Positions 24,710-34,733 of a stretch of DNA of 64,000 nt are shown here, piece by piece; the stretch's first letter is position 1; each line of letters begins with the position of its first letter. The notes under the pieces are model-generated. The model saw nothing but the letters and a program-made list of their open reading frames with translations, was not told the origin of the DNA and searched no databases. A program made the position numbers and the translations under genes. The stretch is from an uncultured Erysipelotrichaceae bacterium (lineage in GTDB: Bacteria; Bacillota_I; Bacilli_A; Erysipelotrichales; Erysipelotrichaceae). The DNA is taken from positions 1 through 64,000 of the forward strand of contig CALVCO010000001.1 in assembly GCA_944326095.1 (NCBI GenBank), written 5' to 3'.

Positions 24710-26848
24710 ATGCAAAATAGTGATAATATTTTAGCTTATATGGATGATTATGGGAAAGTGGTGGTTAGTGTTAATCGCCACTTTTACCAAGGAAAGTGTG
24801 ATTATTTCTATATAAGCGATAATGAAAACTTTTGTCATGACTGCGTTATTAGTCGGATAGAAGAAAGGGCGGATGTCTATATTTATGAATTGAGTATTCC
24901 ATGCGATATTGAAATTGGTAAATTATATTACTTAGTGGAAAATCATGGAGTACAAAATGTTATTCAATATCGTTTTATCGTTAAGTCTAAACAGTTTAAT
25001 AATGAATTTTATTATGATGGTAATGATTTAGGAGCACATTATCATGGTAAGTATACGGATTTTGCTTTGTGGGCACCAACCGCTAATAAAGTATTTGTTG
25101 AAATTGAAGATAAACATCAAACTCATGTTTATATGATGAATAGGAGCGAAAAAGGGGTTTATCGCTTAAGAGTAAATAAAGATTTAGAAAGAGCGACATA
25201 TGTTTATAATGTGCATGTAAATGGTATGGCACAAATATGCCAAGATCCTTATGCTGTAAGTTCAACAGCCAATGGAGAAAGAAGTGCAATAATTAACTTT
25301 GATCGCTTGGAAAAATTAGAAGATGATAAAAAGTGTGCTAAGATTGTAAATAATAATGATGCGATTATTTATGAAGCCAGTGTTAGAGATTTAACTAGTC
25401 TGGCAAGTAGTGGTACTAGTACACATGGTTTATTTCTTTCACTTTGTGAAGATAACACAAGCTATAATGGTTTTTCAACTGGTTTGAGTTATATTAAAGA
25501 ATTAGGTGTTACCCATGTGCAATTGATGCCTATTTTTGATTTTGCGACGGTTGATGAAAATCAGCGTAAAAGACAATATAATTGGGGCTATGATCCTAGT
25601 CAATATAATGTTCCAGATGGAAGTTTTGCTAGTGATCCTAACGATCCATATGCGCGTGTTGCGCAATTGCGTAAGATGATTAATTGTTTTCATGCTAAAG
25701 GCATTAGAGTAAATATGGATGTGGTATTTAATCATATGTATGATGTTAAATATTCTGCATTCCAAAAGTGTGTACCATATTATTATTTTCGCTATAATCA
25801 AGCGGGCTATCTTTCTAATGGTTCATATTGTGGCAATGATCTTGATTCTTGTGGTAGCATGGTTAGAAAATATATTGTCGATAGTATTAGCTATTGGATG
25901 AATAATTATGGCATTGATGGTTTTAGATTTGATTTAATGGGTATTTTAGATATTAATACTATGAATGAAGTCTATAAAAAAGCTAAAAGTATTAATCCTA
26001 ATGCGATGATTTATGGTGAAGGATGGAATATGCCTACCGCCTTGAATGATAATGAAAAGGCTTCTTTGATGAATAATGAAAAGATGCCAGGCATTGCCCA
26101 TTTTAATGATTATTTCCGTGATGTAGTAAAAGGAAAAACAAGTGATGATGAGCGTTATGATCAAGGATATATTACAGGTAATGTTTATAAGATTAAAGAG
26201 ATGGAATCAGCACTAATTGCCAATGCAGCTATAGCTCCAGGCTATGATTATATCTATAGTAATCCTAATCATAGTATAAGTTATGTGGAATGTCACGATA
26301 ACTGTACAAGCTGGGATAAGATGAAAGATTGTTGTAAAGATGCCATACGTGAAGAAAGAATCTTTAAACATAAGATGATGATTGCGACTATAATGTTTGC
26401 TCAAGGAATACCTTTTATTCATAGTGGTCAAGAATTTTGTCGTACCAAATTACAATATGGTAATACCTTTAATAAGCCAGATACAATCAATGGCATTGAT
26501 TGGGCCAGACGTTGTGCATTTAATGATGTTGTAGAATATACTAAAGCATGTATTAAAATAAGAAAGAAATATAAGGCTTTTAAATTAAATAGCATGCAAG
26601 AGATAATTGCTAGTGTGCGCTTTAATATCATTGATAATGCTGCTTTAGAATATACTATTGTATGTCCAGATGATAAAAATGCAATTAGTGAGATTAAAAT
26701 TATTTTTAATCCTACAGAATATCAAAAATATTTAACATATGATAATGATTATCATATTCTTTTAGATGAAATGGGAGAAGTTAATTCAACATTACCAACA
26801 AGGGTTATTGTAGTTAAACCTTTTAGTTGTGTGGTGTTTGTTAGATAA
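24710..26848 (+). CDS. pulA: Type I pullulanase / glycogen debranching enzyme
   Basis: The 712-residue GH13 protein has an N-terminal beta-sandwich region, a CBM48-like segment (about 110-190, FALWAPTANKVFVEI) and the pullulanase-specific motif YNWGYDPSQYNVPDGSF. Barrel motifs are DVVFNHMYD, GFRFDLMGILD (nucleophile Asp), YGEGWNM (acid/base Glu) and ECHDNCT. It hydrolyses alpha-1,6 linkages. There is no signal peptide, so with glgB and glgP it acts on intracellular glycogen. Confidence 0.93.
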   Translation: MQNSDNILAYMDDYGKVVVSVNRHFYQGKCDYFYISDNENFCHDCVISRIEERADVYIYELSIPCDIEIGKLYYLVENHGVQNVIQYRFIVKSKQFNNEFYYDGNDLGAHYHGKYTDFALWAPTANKVFVEIEDKHQTHVYMMNRSEKGVYRLRVNKDLERATYVYNVHVNGMAQICQDPYAVSSTANGERSAIINFDRLEKLEDDKKCAKIVNNNDAIIYEASVRDLTSLASSGTSTHGLFLSLCEDNTSYNGFSTGLSYIKELGVTHVQLMPIFDFATVDENQRKRQYNWGYDPSQYNVPDGSFASDPNDPYARVAQLRKMINCFHAKGIRVNMDVVFNHMYDVKYSAFQKCVPYYYFRYNQAGYLSNGSYCGNDLDSCGSMVRKYIVDSISYWMNNYGIDGFRFDLMGILDINTMNEVYKKAKSINPNAMIYGEGWNMPTALNDNEKASLMNNEKMPGIAHFNDYFRDVVKGKTSDDERYDQGYITGNVYKIKEMESALIANAAIAPGYDYIYSNPNHSISYVECHDNCTSWDKMKDCCKDAIREERIFKHKMMIATIMFAQGIPFIHSGQEFCRTKLQYGNTFNKPDTINGIDWARRCAFNDVVEYTKACIKIRKKYKAFKLNSMQEIIASVRFNIIDNAALEYTIVCPDDKNAISEIKIIFNPTEYQKYLTYDNDYHILLDEMGEVNSTLPTRVIVVKPFSCVVFVR

Positions 26849-26849
26849 A

Positions 26850-26869
26850 AAGCTCATAAGAGCTTTTTT
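26850..26869 (+). terminator. Terminator of the glgB-glgP-pulA operon
   Basis: AAGCTC (26850-26855) pairs with GAGCTT (26860-26865), followed by a T run. Confidence 0.8.
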
Positions 26870-26946
26870 ATTTTATTTTTGTAGAAAGCGCATACATGTT
26901 AAATGAAAAAAATTACATTTATATGAAACAAAATATGTAAAAAATA

Positions 26947-26974
26947 TTGACAAATGTTTTCACGGTGGTATACT
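26947..26974 (+). promoter_or_regulatory. Strong sigma-A promoter of the opp operon
   Basis: Consensus -35 TTGACA (26947-26952), 16-base spacer, -10 TATACT (26969-26974). AGGGGG precedes ATG 27004. Confidence 0.8.
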
Positions 26975-27003
26975 AATGATATTTAAAAAAAGGGGGAAAC
27001 CAC

Positions 27004-28638
27004 ATGAAAAAGATGAAAAAGGTATTAAGCTTGCTTCTGTGCATGCTGCTGATGGTTGGATGTTCTTCTGGCAATGATGGACAAGCAGGTACCACAACAA
27101 ATGAAACAAGCGGTGAAAGCGTGGTAAGGATTGCTCAGGACACAGACTTATCGACGATGGATCATCATATCGCAACTGATGGTACTTCATTCATTGCACA
27201 AACGATGATGCTATCAGGATTAACCGCGTTGGATGCTAATAATCAACCTGTTCCAGAATTAGCTGAGAGCTGGGATGTCAGCGATGATGGCTTGGTGTAT
27301 ACCTTCCATTTGGTTGATGCTAATTGGTCAGATGGAACACCAGTTACCGCTAATGATTTCGTATATGCATGGCAAAGATTGGCAAATCCAGATACAGCTA
27401 GCGAATATGCATTCATTCTAAGTACGATCAATTTAGTAAATGCTGATGCTGTTACCGCAGGTGAGATGCCAGTTGATCAATTAGGAGTAAAAGCTATTGA
27501 TGATAAGACCTTAGAAGTTACCTTGGATCTTCCTTGTAACTACTTATTAGGATTGATGGCTTTCCCATCTTTCTTCCCATTGAACCAAGCTTTCTATGAA
27601 GCTCAGGGTGACCAATATTCGCTAAGTCCAGCTAATTTATTAGCTTGTGGACCATATGTCATGGAAAGCTGGACTCCAGGAAACTCTTGGGTATTTGTTA
27701 AGAATGATCAATATTTCAAAGCTGATGAGATCACTACCGAAAGAGTTGAATTTAAATTTATCCAAGATACACAATCAGCAATGCTTGAATACCAATCTGG
27801 CAATTTAGATGTTGTTAAGCTTACTGGTGAGCAAGTAGATGCGTATAAGAACGAAGCAGAATTTACTAATCGTTTGGAAGGATATCTATGGTATCTATCA
27901 ATTAACTTTACAGTAGATAAATTCCAAAATGATAATTTACGTAAGGCTTTAGCTTTATCTATCGATCGTGAAACAATCGCTACCAATGTATTGAAAGATG
28001 GCTCGATTGCTGCTGAAGGTTTGATCCCAGTTGCTTTAGCATCTGATACTAACGGCGTTGATTTTAGAGAAGGTGCAGGTACCGTAACAGCATATGATCC
28101 TGAAGCTGCGGCTGAATACTATGAAAAAGCTAAAGAAGAACTTGGCGGTGATGTAACGATCGATCTATTGTTTGAAGATACTGAAGCTTCTAAAGCTGTA
28201 GCAGAATACATTCAAAATAACTGGGAAACCAATTTACCTGGTTTGACCGTTACTTTGAATTCTAAGCCTAAGAAAACACGTTTGGATCTGATGAATGATC
28301 AAGCTTATGATATCTGTTTAACTCGTTGGGGACCAGATTACGCTGATCCACAAACATATTTAGATCTATTTATTTCTACTAATGAAGCAAATAATGCTGG
28401 TCGATATAGTAATGCTGATTATGATGCTAAGGTATTGGCTGGTACTTCAGGAGAAGATGCAACAAATGCAGAAGCTCGTTGGCAAGATTTCATCGATGCT
28501 GAAAAAATTATTGTTGATACAGTGGGGGTAATTCCAGTATACCAAAATGGTGGAGCCTATATGATCAAATCTAATGTCAAAGGTGTAGAATTCCACTCTG
28601 CTGGTGTAGATAGTTTCCGTAATATTACTGTGGAATAG
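27004..28638 (+). CDS. oppA: Oligopeptide ABC transporter substrate-binding lipoprotein
   Basis: The 544-residue family 5 solute-binding protein has a lipoprotein signal (lipobox LMVGC, Cys about 21) and the SBP_bac_5 core: a PELAESWDVSDDGLVYTFHL segment, TANDFVYAWQR and RKALALSIDRE. It captures peptides outside the membrane for OppBCDF. It is the first gene of the operon; a hairpin between oppA and oppB probably makes it more abundant than the rest. Codon use is GC-richer than in flanking genes. Confidence 0.93.
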   Translation: MKKMKKVLSLLLCMLLMVGCSSGNDGQAGTTTNETSGESVVRIAQDTDLSTMDHHIATDGTSFIAQTMMLSGLTALDANNQPVPELAESWDVSDDGLVYTFHLVDANWSDGTPVTANDFVYAWQRLANPDTASEYAFILSTINLVNADAVTAGEMPVDQLGVKAIDDKTLEVTLDLPCNYLLGLMAFPSFFPLNQAFYEAQGDQYSLSPANLLACGPYVMESWTPGNSWVFVKNDQYFKADEITTERVEFKFIQDTQSAMLEYQSGNLDVVKLTGEQVDAYKNEAEFTNRLEGYLWYLSINFTVDKFQNDNLRKALALSIDRETIATNVLKDGSIAAEGLIPVALASDTNGVDFREGAGTVTAYDPEAAAEYYEKAKEELGGDVTIDLLFEDTEASKAVAEYIQNNWETNLPGLTVTLNSKPKKTRLDLMNDQAYDICLTRWGPDYADPQTYLDLFISTNEANNAGRYSNADYDAKVLAGTSGEDATNAEARWQDFIDAEKIIVDTVGVIPVYQNGGAYMIKSNVKGVEFHSAGVDSFRNITVE

Positions 28639-28645
28639 TGGCTTG

Positions 28646-28685
28646 AACATAGCAGTGAATTATGATTTGCTGCTATGTTTTATTT
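28646..28685 (+). terminator. Intercistronic hairpin between oppA and oppB
   Basis: AACATAGCAG (28646-28655) pairs perfectly with CTGCTATGTT (28670-28679), followed by TTATTT. It resembles a leaky terminator or 3' stabiliser that raises oppA mRNA over the permease genes. Confidence 0.65.
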
Positions 28686-28701
28686 AAAGAAAGGGGTATA
28701 T

Positions 28702-29637
28702 ATGGGTAAATATATTACTAAGCGGGTATTGATCGCCATCTTTACCTTGTTGGTAATCTTGTTTGTCTTATTCGTGATGTTGGATAAGATGCCAGGATCA
28801 CCATTTAATGATGAAAAGCTTACAGCTGATCAATTAGCGCTTTTGAATGCGAAATATGGCTTAGATCAACCGTTCATGATCCGCTTTATCAATTATGTCA
28901 AATGTGTTATCAAGTTTGATTTTGGGGTATCTTATAATATTCAGAAAAATTTGGCAGTAAGCTCAATGTTGGCAACGCGTTTGCCAATTTCCATTCAAAT
29001 TGGTTTGCAAGCCATGGTCGTAGGTACGATCATAGGTATGCTTTTAGGTATCATTGCCGCATTAAAGCGTAATACTTGGATCGATACATTGTGTACCGGC
29101 ATCTCGGTATTAGGTGTTAGCGTGCCTAGTTATGTCATTGCTTTAGGTTTAGCTTACTTTGTTGGATTTAAATTGGGGTGGTTTCCTATTTTATATAACG
29201 CCAGCAAACCTTTTATTTCTACGATCATGCCAACGATGGCGCTTAGCTTGTCTCCAATTGCTAATATTGCAAGATTTACGCGTAGCGAGATGATCGAAGT
29301 TCTTAATTCTGATTATGTATTGCTGGCGCAATCGAAAGGTATCAAACAGTATAAGCTGATCATCAACCATGTTTTGCGTAATACTTTGATCTCGATCATC
29401 ACGGTAATGGGACCTTTGCTAGTTGGTTTGCTTACAGGATCGATGGTTATCGAAAAGATCTTTAGTATTCCTGGTTTGGGTTATCTGATGGTCCAAGCGA
29501 TTCAGAATAATGATTATAATGTAGTTATGGCTTGTGCCTTTATTTATAGTTTCTTGTATATCTTCGTGATGTTGATCGTTGATATCTTATATGGCATCAT
29601 CGATCCAAGGATCAGAGTAGCAAAGGAGGGAGAATAA
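28702..29637 (+). CDS. oppB: Oligopeptide ABC transporter permease OppB
   Basis: About 311 residues with six hydrophobic segments, an opening GKYITKRVLIAIFTLLVI typical of OppB/DppB, and the EAA-type cytoplasmic loop near LLAQSKGIKQYKLIINHVLRNTLI. It forms the membrane channel with OppC. ATG 28702 is preferred to an in-frame start at 28675 because AAAGGGG lies 5-11 bases upstream and the conserved N-terminus begins there. Confidence 0.94.
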   Translation: MGKYITKRVLIAIFTLLVILFVLFVMLDKMPGSPFNDEKLTADQLALLNAKYGLDQPFMIRFINYVKCVIKFDFGVSYNIQKNLAVSSMLATRLPISIQIGLQAMVVGTIIGMLLGIIAALKRNTWIDTLCTGISVLGVSVPSYVIALGLAYFVGFKLGWFPILYNASKPFISTIMPTMALSLSPIANIARFTRSEMIEVLNSDYVLLAQSKGIKQYKLIINHVLRNTLISIITVMGPLLVGLLTGSMVIEKIFSIPGLGYLMVQAIQNNDYNVVMACAFIYSFLYIFVMLIVDILYGIIDPRIRVAKEGE

Positions 29638-29638
29638 G

Positions 29639-30679
29639 ATGAGCGCTAATGAAAGATTAGATGCTAAAGGCTATGGCACTTATGAATTTGCCAGTGATGA
29701 TTTTACCTTTGCTTATGATGAAAATGAAAAGATCATTTATAAAAGCTATACCGCTAGTAGTTATCTTGCAGATGTCTTGCATGCTTTCTTAAAGAATAAA
29801 GGTGCGGTTATTGGCTTTATCGTTATCGTGATCATTGCGATCTTAGCGCTTGTTGGCCCGATGATGAATGAACATACTTATAAATCGATCATCATCGAAC
29901 ATGCCAGTTTGGTGCCAAGGGTTCCTTTCTTAGAAAATTTTGGGATCTTTGATGGTGTTTATAAAGGAAGCAATCAATATCTAGATAAAGGCTTTACGGA
30001 TATTTATTACTGGTTTGGTAGCGATCCGCAAGGACGTGATATCTGGACCAGGGTATGGGAAGGTACCAGGATATCATTGATCATTGCGTTTACTGCCGTA
30101 TGTATCGATATTTTTATCGGTATGATATATGGTTTGATTTCTGGTTATTTTGGCGGCAAGGTCGATATGGTCATGCAGCGTTTTGCGGAGATCTTAAATG
30201 GCATCCCAACCTTGGTCGTTGTTACCTTATTGGGCTTGATCCTACCGCGTGGTGTTACTTCGATCATCTTTGCTTTGATGATCACAGGCTGGATCGGCAT
30301 GAGCCGTATTGCCCGCGCGCAAGTTTTAAAGTTAAAGGAACAAGAATTTATATTAGCTAGTAAAACGTTAGGGGCTCAACATTTTAGGATCATCTTTAAA
30401 GATATCTTGCCAAATATCTTTGGTCAGATCATCATCATGAGCATGTTTAGCATTCCTAATGCGATATTTACCGAAGCATTCTTATCGTTTGTTGGTTTAG
30501 GAGTTCCAGCACCGATGGCTTCTTTAGGTTCATTGATCTCTGAAGGCTATAAGTCATTGACGACCTATCCTCATGTCATCGTGGCGCCGATCGTAGTTTT
30601 GGCATTGTTGATGCTGAGCTTCAACTTGTTTGCCGATGGCTTGAGAGATGCTTTCGATCCAAAGATGAAGCAAATGTAA
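29639..30679 (+). CDS. oppC: Oligopeptide ABC transporter permease OppC
   Basis: The 346-residue permease has a cytoplasmic N-terminal tail of about 50 residues, an OppC N-terminal helix (about 52-75), a periplasmic-facing loop with FGSDPQGRDIWTRVWEGTR (the DppC/OppC hallmark) and further helices. The EAA loop is near LASKTLGAQHFRIIFKDILPN. GGAGGGAG precedes ATG 29639. Confidence 0.94.
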   Translation: MSANERLDAKGYGTYEFASDDFTFAYDENEKIIYKSYTASSYLADVLHAFLKNKGAVIGFIVIVIIAILALVGPMMNEHTYKSIIIEHASLVPRVPFLENFGIFDGVYKGSNQYLDKGFTDIYYWFGSDPQGRDIWTRVWEGTRISLIIAFTAVCIDIFIGMIYGLISGYFGGKVDMVMQRFAEILNGIPTLVVVTLLGLILPRGVTSIIFALMITGWIGMSRIARAQVLKLKEQEFILASKTLGAQHFRIIFKDILPNIFGQIIIMSMFSIPNAIFTEAFLSFVGLGVPAPMASLGSLISEGYKSLTTYPHVIVAPIVVLALLMLSFNLFADGLRDAFDPKMKQM

Positions 30680-30691
30680 GGAGGATCTGCT

Positions 30692-31765
30692 ATGAGTGAA
30701 AAGAAAGATAAAAAAGATCGCGTTTTATCGATTCGTGATCTAGATATTTCCTTCGATACATCGAATGGTGTCGTAAAAGCAATCCGGGGCGTGCGTTTGG
30801 ATCTATTTAAAGGAGAAACGATCGCAATCGTCGGAGAATCCGGAAGCGGAAAGAGCGTTACCGTTAAAGCGATCATGGGGATCTTAGCAAGCAATGGTCA
30901 TATCGATAATGGTTCCATTACCTTTTTTGATGAAGGCAAAGCTATCGATCTAGTAAAGATGAAACCAAAGGATATCCGTTATAATTATTGCGGTAAGAAG
31001 ATCGCTATGGTCTTTCAGGATCCCATGACATCATTAGATCCTACGATGACCATTGGCCGTCAGATCATGGAACCGATTTTAGAACACTTGAAAGTTTCGC
31101 ATCAAGAAGCTAAAAATAGAGCGATGGAATTACTAGAATTGGTAGGGATTGAAAATCCGCAAAAGCGTTTCAAACAATATCCCCATCAATTATCGGGCGG
31201 TATGCGCCAAAGAGTGGTCATTGCGATTGCGTTAAGCTGTGATCCGCAGATATTGATTTGTGACGAGCCTACGACAGCGTTGGATGTTACCATCCAAGCA
31301 AAGATCTTGGAACTTATCAAAGACATCCAATATAAGAAAAATATTTCGGTCATTTATATTACGCATGATCTTGGGGTCGTTGCCAAGGTCGCTGATTATG
31401 TAGCGGTAATGTATGCTGGTAAGATCATTGAAAAAGGTAATATCGATGAGATCTTCTATGATCCACGCCATCCATATACCTGGGGCCTTTTGAGTAGCAT
31501 GCCGGATGTTGATACTGATTCGCATCGTTTATTTGCCATTCCTGGTTCTTGTCCTAATTTGCTGGAAAGAGTGGAGGGCGATGCTTTTGCCCCACGAAAT
31601 CCTTATGCCTTAAAGATCGACTTTAAGGTTGAGCCGCCAATCTTTGATGTTGGTGGGCAACATAGGGTAGCCAGTTGGCTATGTCACCCAAACGCTCCAA
31701 AAGTTGAGATGCCGGAGCAGTTAAGAAAACGTATCGATAAGATGTTAAAGGAGGTTAGAGGATGA
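30692..31765 (+). CDS. oppD: Oligopeptide ABC transporter ATPase OppD
   Basis: The 357-residue ATPase has Walker [10 protein letters not shown]-loop [15 protein letters not shown], signature LSGGMRQR, Walker [13 protein letters not shown], an H-loop His in YITHDLG, and the C-terminal oligopeptide/dipeptide region with a PGSCPNL motif. That region in OppD/DppD proteins often carries a cysteine cluster; only part of it is visible here. It overlaps oppF by ATGA. Confidence 0.94.
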   Translation: MSEKKDKKDRVLSIRDLDISFDTSNGVVKAIRGVRLDLFKGETIAIVGESGSGKSVTVKAIMGILASNGHIDNGSITFFDEGKAIDLVKMKPKDIRYNYCGKKIAMVFQDPMTSLDPTMTIGRQIMEPILEHLKVSHQEAKNRAMELLELVGIENPQKRFKQYPHQLSGGMRQRVVIAIALSCDPQILICDEPTTALDVTIQAKILELIKDIQYKKNISVIYITHDLGVVAKVADYVAVMYAGKIIEKGNIDEIFYDPRHPYTWGLLSSMPDVDTDSHRLFAIPGSCPNLLERVEGDAFAPRNPYALKIDFKVEPPIFDVGGQHRVASWLCHPNAPKVEMPEQLRKRIDKMLKEVRG

Positions 31766-32688
31766 TGGAAAGAACTCCTTTATTAGAAGTAACTGATCTT
31801 AAGCAATACTTTAAGATCACCCGTACCTATACGACCAAGGCCGTTGATGGCATATCATTTAAGATCTATCCGGGTGAAACCTATGGCTTGGTTGGTGAAT
31901 CAGGAAGCGGTAAAAGTACGACCGGACGTTCGATCATTCGTTTGTATGATCCAACCAGCGGATCGATCAAATTTGATGGCAAAGAGATCGGTAAGAAACT
32001 AAGCAAAGAGGATAAGGCTTATCTAAGGATGAACATGCAGATGATCTTCCAAGATCCTATGGCTTGTTTAAATCCGCGGATGAAGGTCAAAGAAATCATT
32101 GCTGAGGGCTTGCGGATCCATAAGATCTGTAAATCGGAACAAGAAATTGACGAGAAAGTAAATGCAATTTTGGAAAAAGTTGGTCTTTCTAAAGAACATG
32201 CTACGCGTTTTCCTCATCAATTTTCTGGTGGTCAAAGACAAAGGATCGGCATTGCCAGAGCTTTGGTCATGAATCCGAAACTAGTGATCGCCGATGAAGC
32301 GATTAGTGCTTTGGATGTTTCGATCCAAGCGCAGGTTGTTAATCTGATGAAAGATATCCAGCAGGAATTGGGAACGACATATCTATTTATTGCGCATGAC
32401 CTAGCGATGGTAAAATATATCAGCGATCGTATCGGTGTATTGCATCTAGGTCATATCGTTGAAACGGGTACGACCGATGAGATCTTCCAAGATCCTATCC
32501 ACCCTTATACCAAATCATTATTATCCGCCATTCCGCACCCTAATCCTAAGGTAGAAAAGACCCGTAAGGCTTTGACATATGATAAAAATAAGGAAGGCGT
32601 GGATTATACCAAAGGTAAGATCCATCACTTAAGCGATACGCATTATGTCTTAGCTACTGATGAAGAATTTGCCAAATGGCATGGTTAA
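31762..32688 (+). CDS. oppF: Oligopeptide ABC transporter ATPase OppF
   Basis: The 308-residue ATPase has Walker [11 protein letters not shown]-loop MIFQDPMACLNPRM, signature FSGGQRQR, Walker B LVIADEAISALD (Ala-Ile where most have Pro-Val or Pro-Thr) and an FIAHDLAMV switch region. It pairs with OppD to power peptide import. Tandem ATGs at 31762/31765 both suit the GGAGG upstream. Confidence 0.94.
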   Translation: MMERTPLLEVTDLKQYFKITRTYTTKAVDGISFKIYPGETYGLVGESGSGKSTTGRSIIRLYDPTSGSIKFDGKEIGKKLSKEDKAYLRMNMQMIFQDPMACLNPRMKVKEIIAEGLRIHKICKSEQEIDEKVNAILEKVGLSKEHATRFPHQFSGGQRQRIGIARALVMNPKLVIADEAISALDVSIQAQVVNLMKDIQQELGTTYLFIAHDLAMVKYISDRIGVLHLGHIVETGTTDEIFQDPIHPYTKSLLSAIPHPNPKVEKTRKALTYDKNKEGVDYTKGKIHHLSDTHYVLATDEEFAKWHG

Positions 32689-32717
32689 AGTCATATCAAC
32701 AGATATGGCTTTTTTTG
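32689..32717 (+). terminator. Terminator of the opp operon
   Basis: AGTCATATC (32689-32697) pairs with GATATGGCT (32702-32710, one G-T), followed by seven T. Confidence 0.8.
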
Positions 32718-32754
32718 TGGGATGTGCTATCATAGTAACAAGAGGGAATACATG

Positions 32755-34011
32755 ATGAAAAAAATATTGATAATGTTGTTATGTTGCTTGCTGACAGGTT
32801 GCGCTACAAGCAATGATACATCTAATATGAGCGCTGAAGATATTGCCAAGGATACGGTTGCTAGCATCATCGCTCAAGATTATGATAAGGCTTATGGTTA
32901 TTTTAATGATGATGTCAAGCAAGCGTTGAGCGTAAATGTGCTTAAAGATGCTTATGAACAAACTAGCGCTGGTTTAAGCGGTGAAGGGGCGATCAGTGAT
33001 ATTAGCCAAAACGATCAGGGGCAGTATCTTTTGGTCTGTGATTTTGAACCGCAGGATATCTTATTTACTATTACTATTCAAGATCAAAAGATTGCTGGAA
33101 TCTTCATGAGCTATACGAATCCTACTTTATCTTTAGTGGATAATGATGAGTTTAAGGAAACGGCAATCAAAGTTGGCGAATATGCTTTAGATGGTATCTT
33201 GACCCAACCAAAGACACCGGCTAAAAATATGCCGATCGTTTTGCTGATCCAAGGATCAGGGGTTAGCGATTATAATGAAATGATCGGACCTAATAAACCC
33301 TTTGAAGATCTAGCCTATGGATTAGCAGCAAAAGGCATAGCTTCTTTACGCTATAACAAACGCTTTTATCAGGTGCCCGAATCAGCTTCAGCAAATTATG
33401 ATATGCATGATGAATATTTTGATGATATCAATGCGGCAATTGAATTGATTATACAAGAAGGTTATGACAATATTTATTTCTTGGGTCATTCACAAGGTGG
33501 AAGTATTGCGCATTATGTAGCAGCTAATAATGATAATATCGATGGATTGATATTAATGGCTGGTACGCCAAGATTATTAATTGATTGTATGATTGATCAA
33601 ATAGAAGCGCAATTAGTTGCTTTAGGTTCTAGTGATATCGAAAGTTATATGGAACCTTATTATGCAGCTAAAGAAGAAATCTTAGCTTTAGAAAATAAAG
33701 ATGAAGAAGGTATGATTTTAAATCTTCCTAAAAGTTATTGGTATGATATTAAAGAAACTTTACCCGAAAACTATTTAATAGATATTGATACTTTAGTATT
33801 ACAAGGTAGTGAAGATTTTCAAGTATATCCTGATGTAGATTATGTTATGTGGCAAGAATTATTAAAAGATGGAGCTGATTATATTCTATATGATGGCTTG
33901 AATCATCTTTTTATGCCTAGTATTAATGGTGATGCTAGTGATTATGAAGTGGCATCACATGTTGATCAACAAGTTATTGATGATATTGTCAATTGGATAA
34001 AAGAAAAATAG
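32755..34011 (+). CDS. DUF3887 / alpha-beta hydrolase lipoprotein
   Basis: About 418 residues: a lipoprotein signal (MKKILIMLLCCLLTGC), a DUF3887-like domain (about 25-130), then an alpha/beta hydrolase. The nucleophile elbow is GHSQGG; the acid is probably Asp in QGSEDFQV and the base His in DGLNHLF. The substrate is unknown; it would act outside the membrane as an esterase or acyl hydrolase. ATG 32755 (or 32752) is chosen because AGAGGGA precedes it. Codon use shifts within the gene: the first two thirds resemble the opp block, the rest the AT-rich background (change near 33430-33540). Confidence 0.85.
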   Translation: MKKILIMLLCCLLTGCATSNDTSNMSAEDIAKDTVASIIAQDYDKAYGYFNDDVKQALSVNVLKDAYEQTSAGLSGEGAISDISQNDQGQYLLVCDFEPQDILFTITIQDQKIAGIFMSYTNPTLSLVDNDEFKETAIKVGEYALDGILTQPKTPAKNMPIVLLIQGSGVSDYNEMIGPNKPFEDLAYGLAAKGIASLRYNKRFYQVPESASANYDMHDEYFDDINAAIELIIQEGYDNIYFLGHSQGGSIAHYVAANNDNIDGLILMAGTPRLLIDCMIDQIEAQLVALGSSDIESYMEPYYAAKEEILALENKDEEGMILNLPKSYWYDIKETLPENYLIDIDTLVLQGSEDFQVYPDVDYVMWQELLKDGADYILYDGLNHLFMPSINGDASDYEVASHVDQQVIDDIVNWIKEK

Positions 34012-34016
34012 ATTGG

Positions 34017-34679
34017 CTAGTCTATTTGCCAATCTATTGGTTGCATATGATGTTCAATTAAGAATTTATTTGCTTGGGAAAAATGATGACAACCAAAGAA
34101 ACCATTATAAGCACTTAAAGGGCTAGGATGAGCGGCCTTTAAGATTAGATGGTTAGGGTTAGTTATTAATTTTTCCTTTTTTTTGGCTGGATTACCCCAA
34201 AGCATGAATACAATTGGTTGTTGACGCTCATTTAATTTACTAATAATAGTATCGGTAAATATTTCCCAGCCTTTATTAGCGTGAGATGCTGGTTTATTTT
34301 GTTCAACGCTCATAATGGTATTTAATAGAAGTACACCTTGTTTGGCCCACTTAGTTAAAGTTCCTTTAGTAGGTATAGTACAACCTAAATCATCATGTAA
34401 TTCTTTATATATATTTTTTAATGATGGTGGTGGAGGAACATTGGGTCCTACTGAAAAAGCTAAACCATGAGCTTGATTAGGATTGTGATAAGGATCTTGC
34501 CCTAAAATTACTACCTTAACATTTTCATAACTAGTATATATTAAGGCATTGAAGACATCTTGTTTAGGGGGATAGATAATCTTATTTTGATATTCATGAC
34601 GTAAAAAATGAATAAGGTTAATAAAATATGGTTTTTCATATTCTTCCTTTAAAATATTGTCCCATTGATTGTGTATCAT
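34017..34679 (-). CDS. ung: Uracil-DNA glycosylase, family 1
   Basis: The 220-residue enzyme contains the water-activating loop GQDPYHNPNQAHGLAFSV, PPPPSLKNIYKEL, VLLLNTIMSVEQNKPASHANKGWE, and the minor-groove loop HPSPLSAYNGFFGCHHFSQAN. It removes uracil from DNA to start base excision repair. It is divergent from folC and ends 5 bases from the convergent hydrolase gene. Confidence 0.97.
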   Translation of the reverse strand: MIHNQWDNILKEEYEKPYFINLIHFLRHEYQNKIIYPPKQDVFNALIYTSYENVKVVILGQDPYHNPNQAHGLAFSVGPNVPPPPSLKNIYKELHDDLGCTIPTKGTLTKWAKQGVLLLNTIMSVEQNKPASHANKGWEIFTDTIISKLNERQQPIVFMLWGNPAKKKEKLITNPNHLILKAAHPSPLSAYNGFFGCHHFSQANKFLIEHHMQPIDWQID

Positions 34680-34733
34680 ATATCATTTCCTTTTATTGTT
34701 TATAATATTTTAGCATATGCTAAAATAGAATTG

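Noticed and set aside
34665-34733. N-terminal extension of folC to ATG 34665
   Set aside because: It would overlap the start of the divergent ung gene and add residues without FolC similarity.
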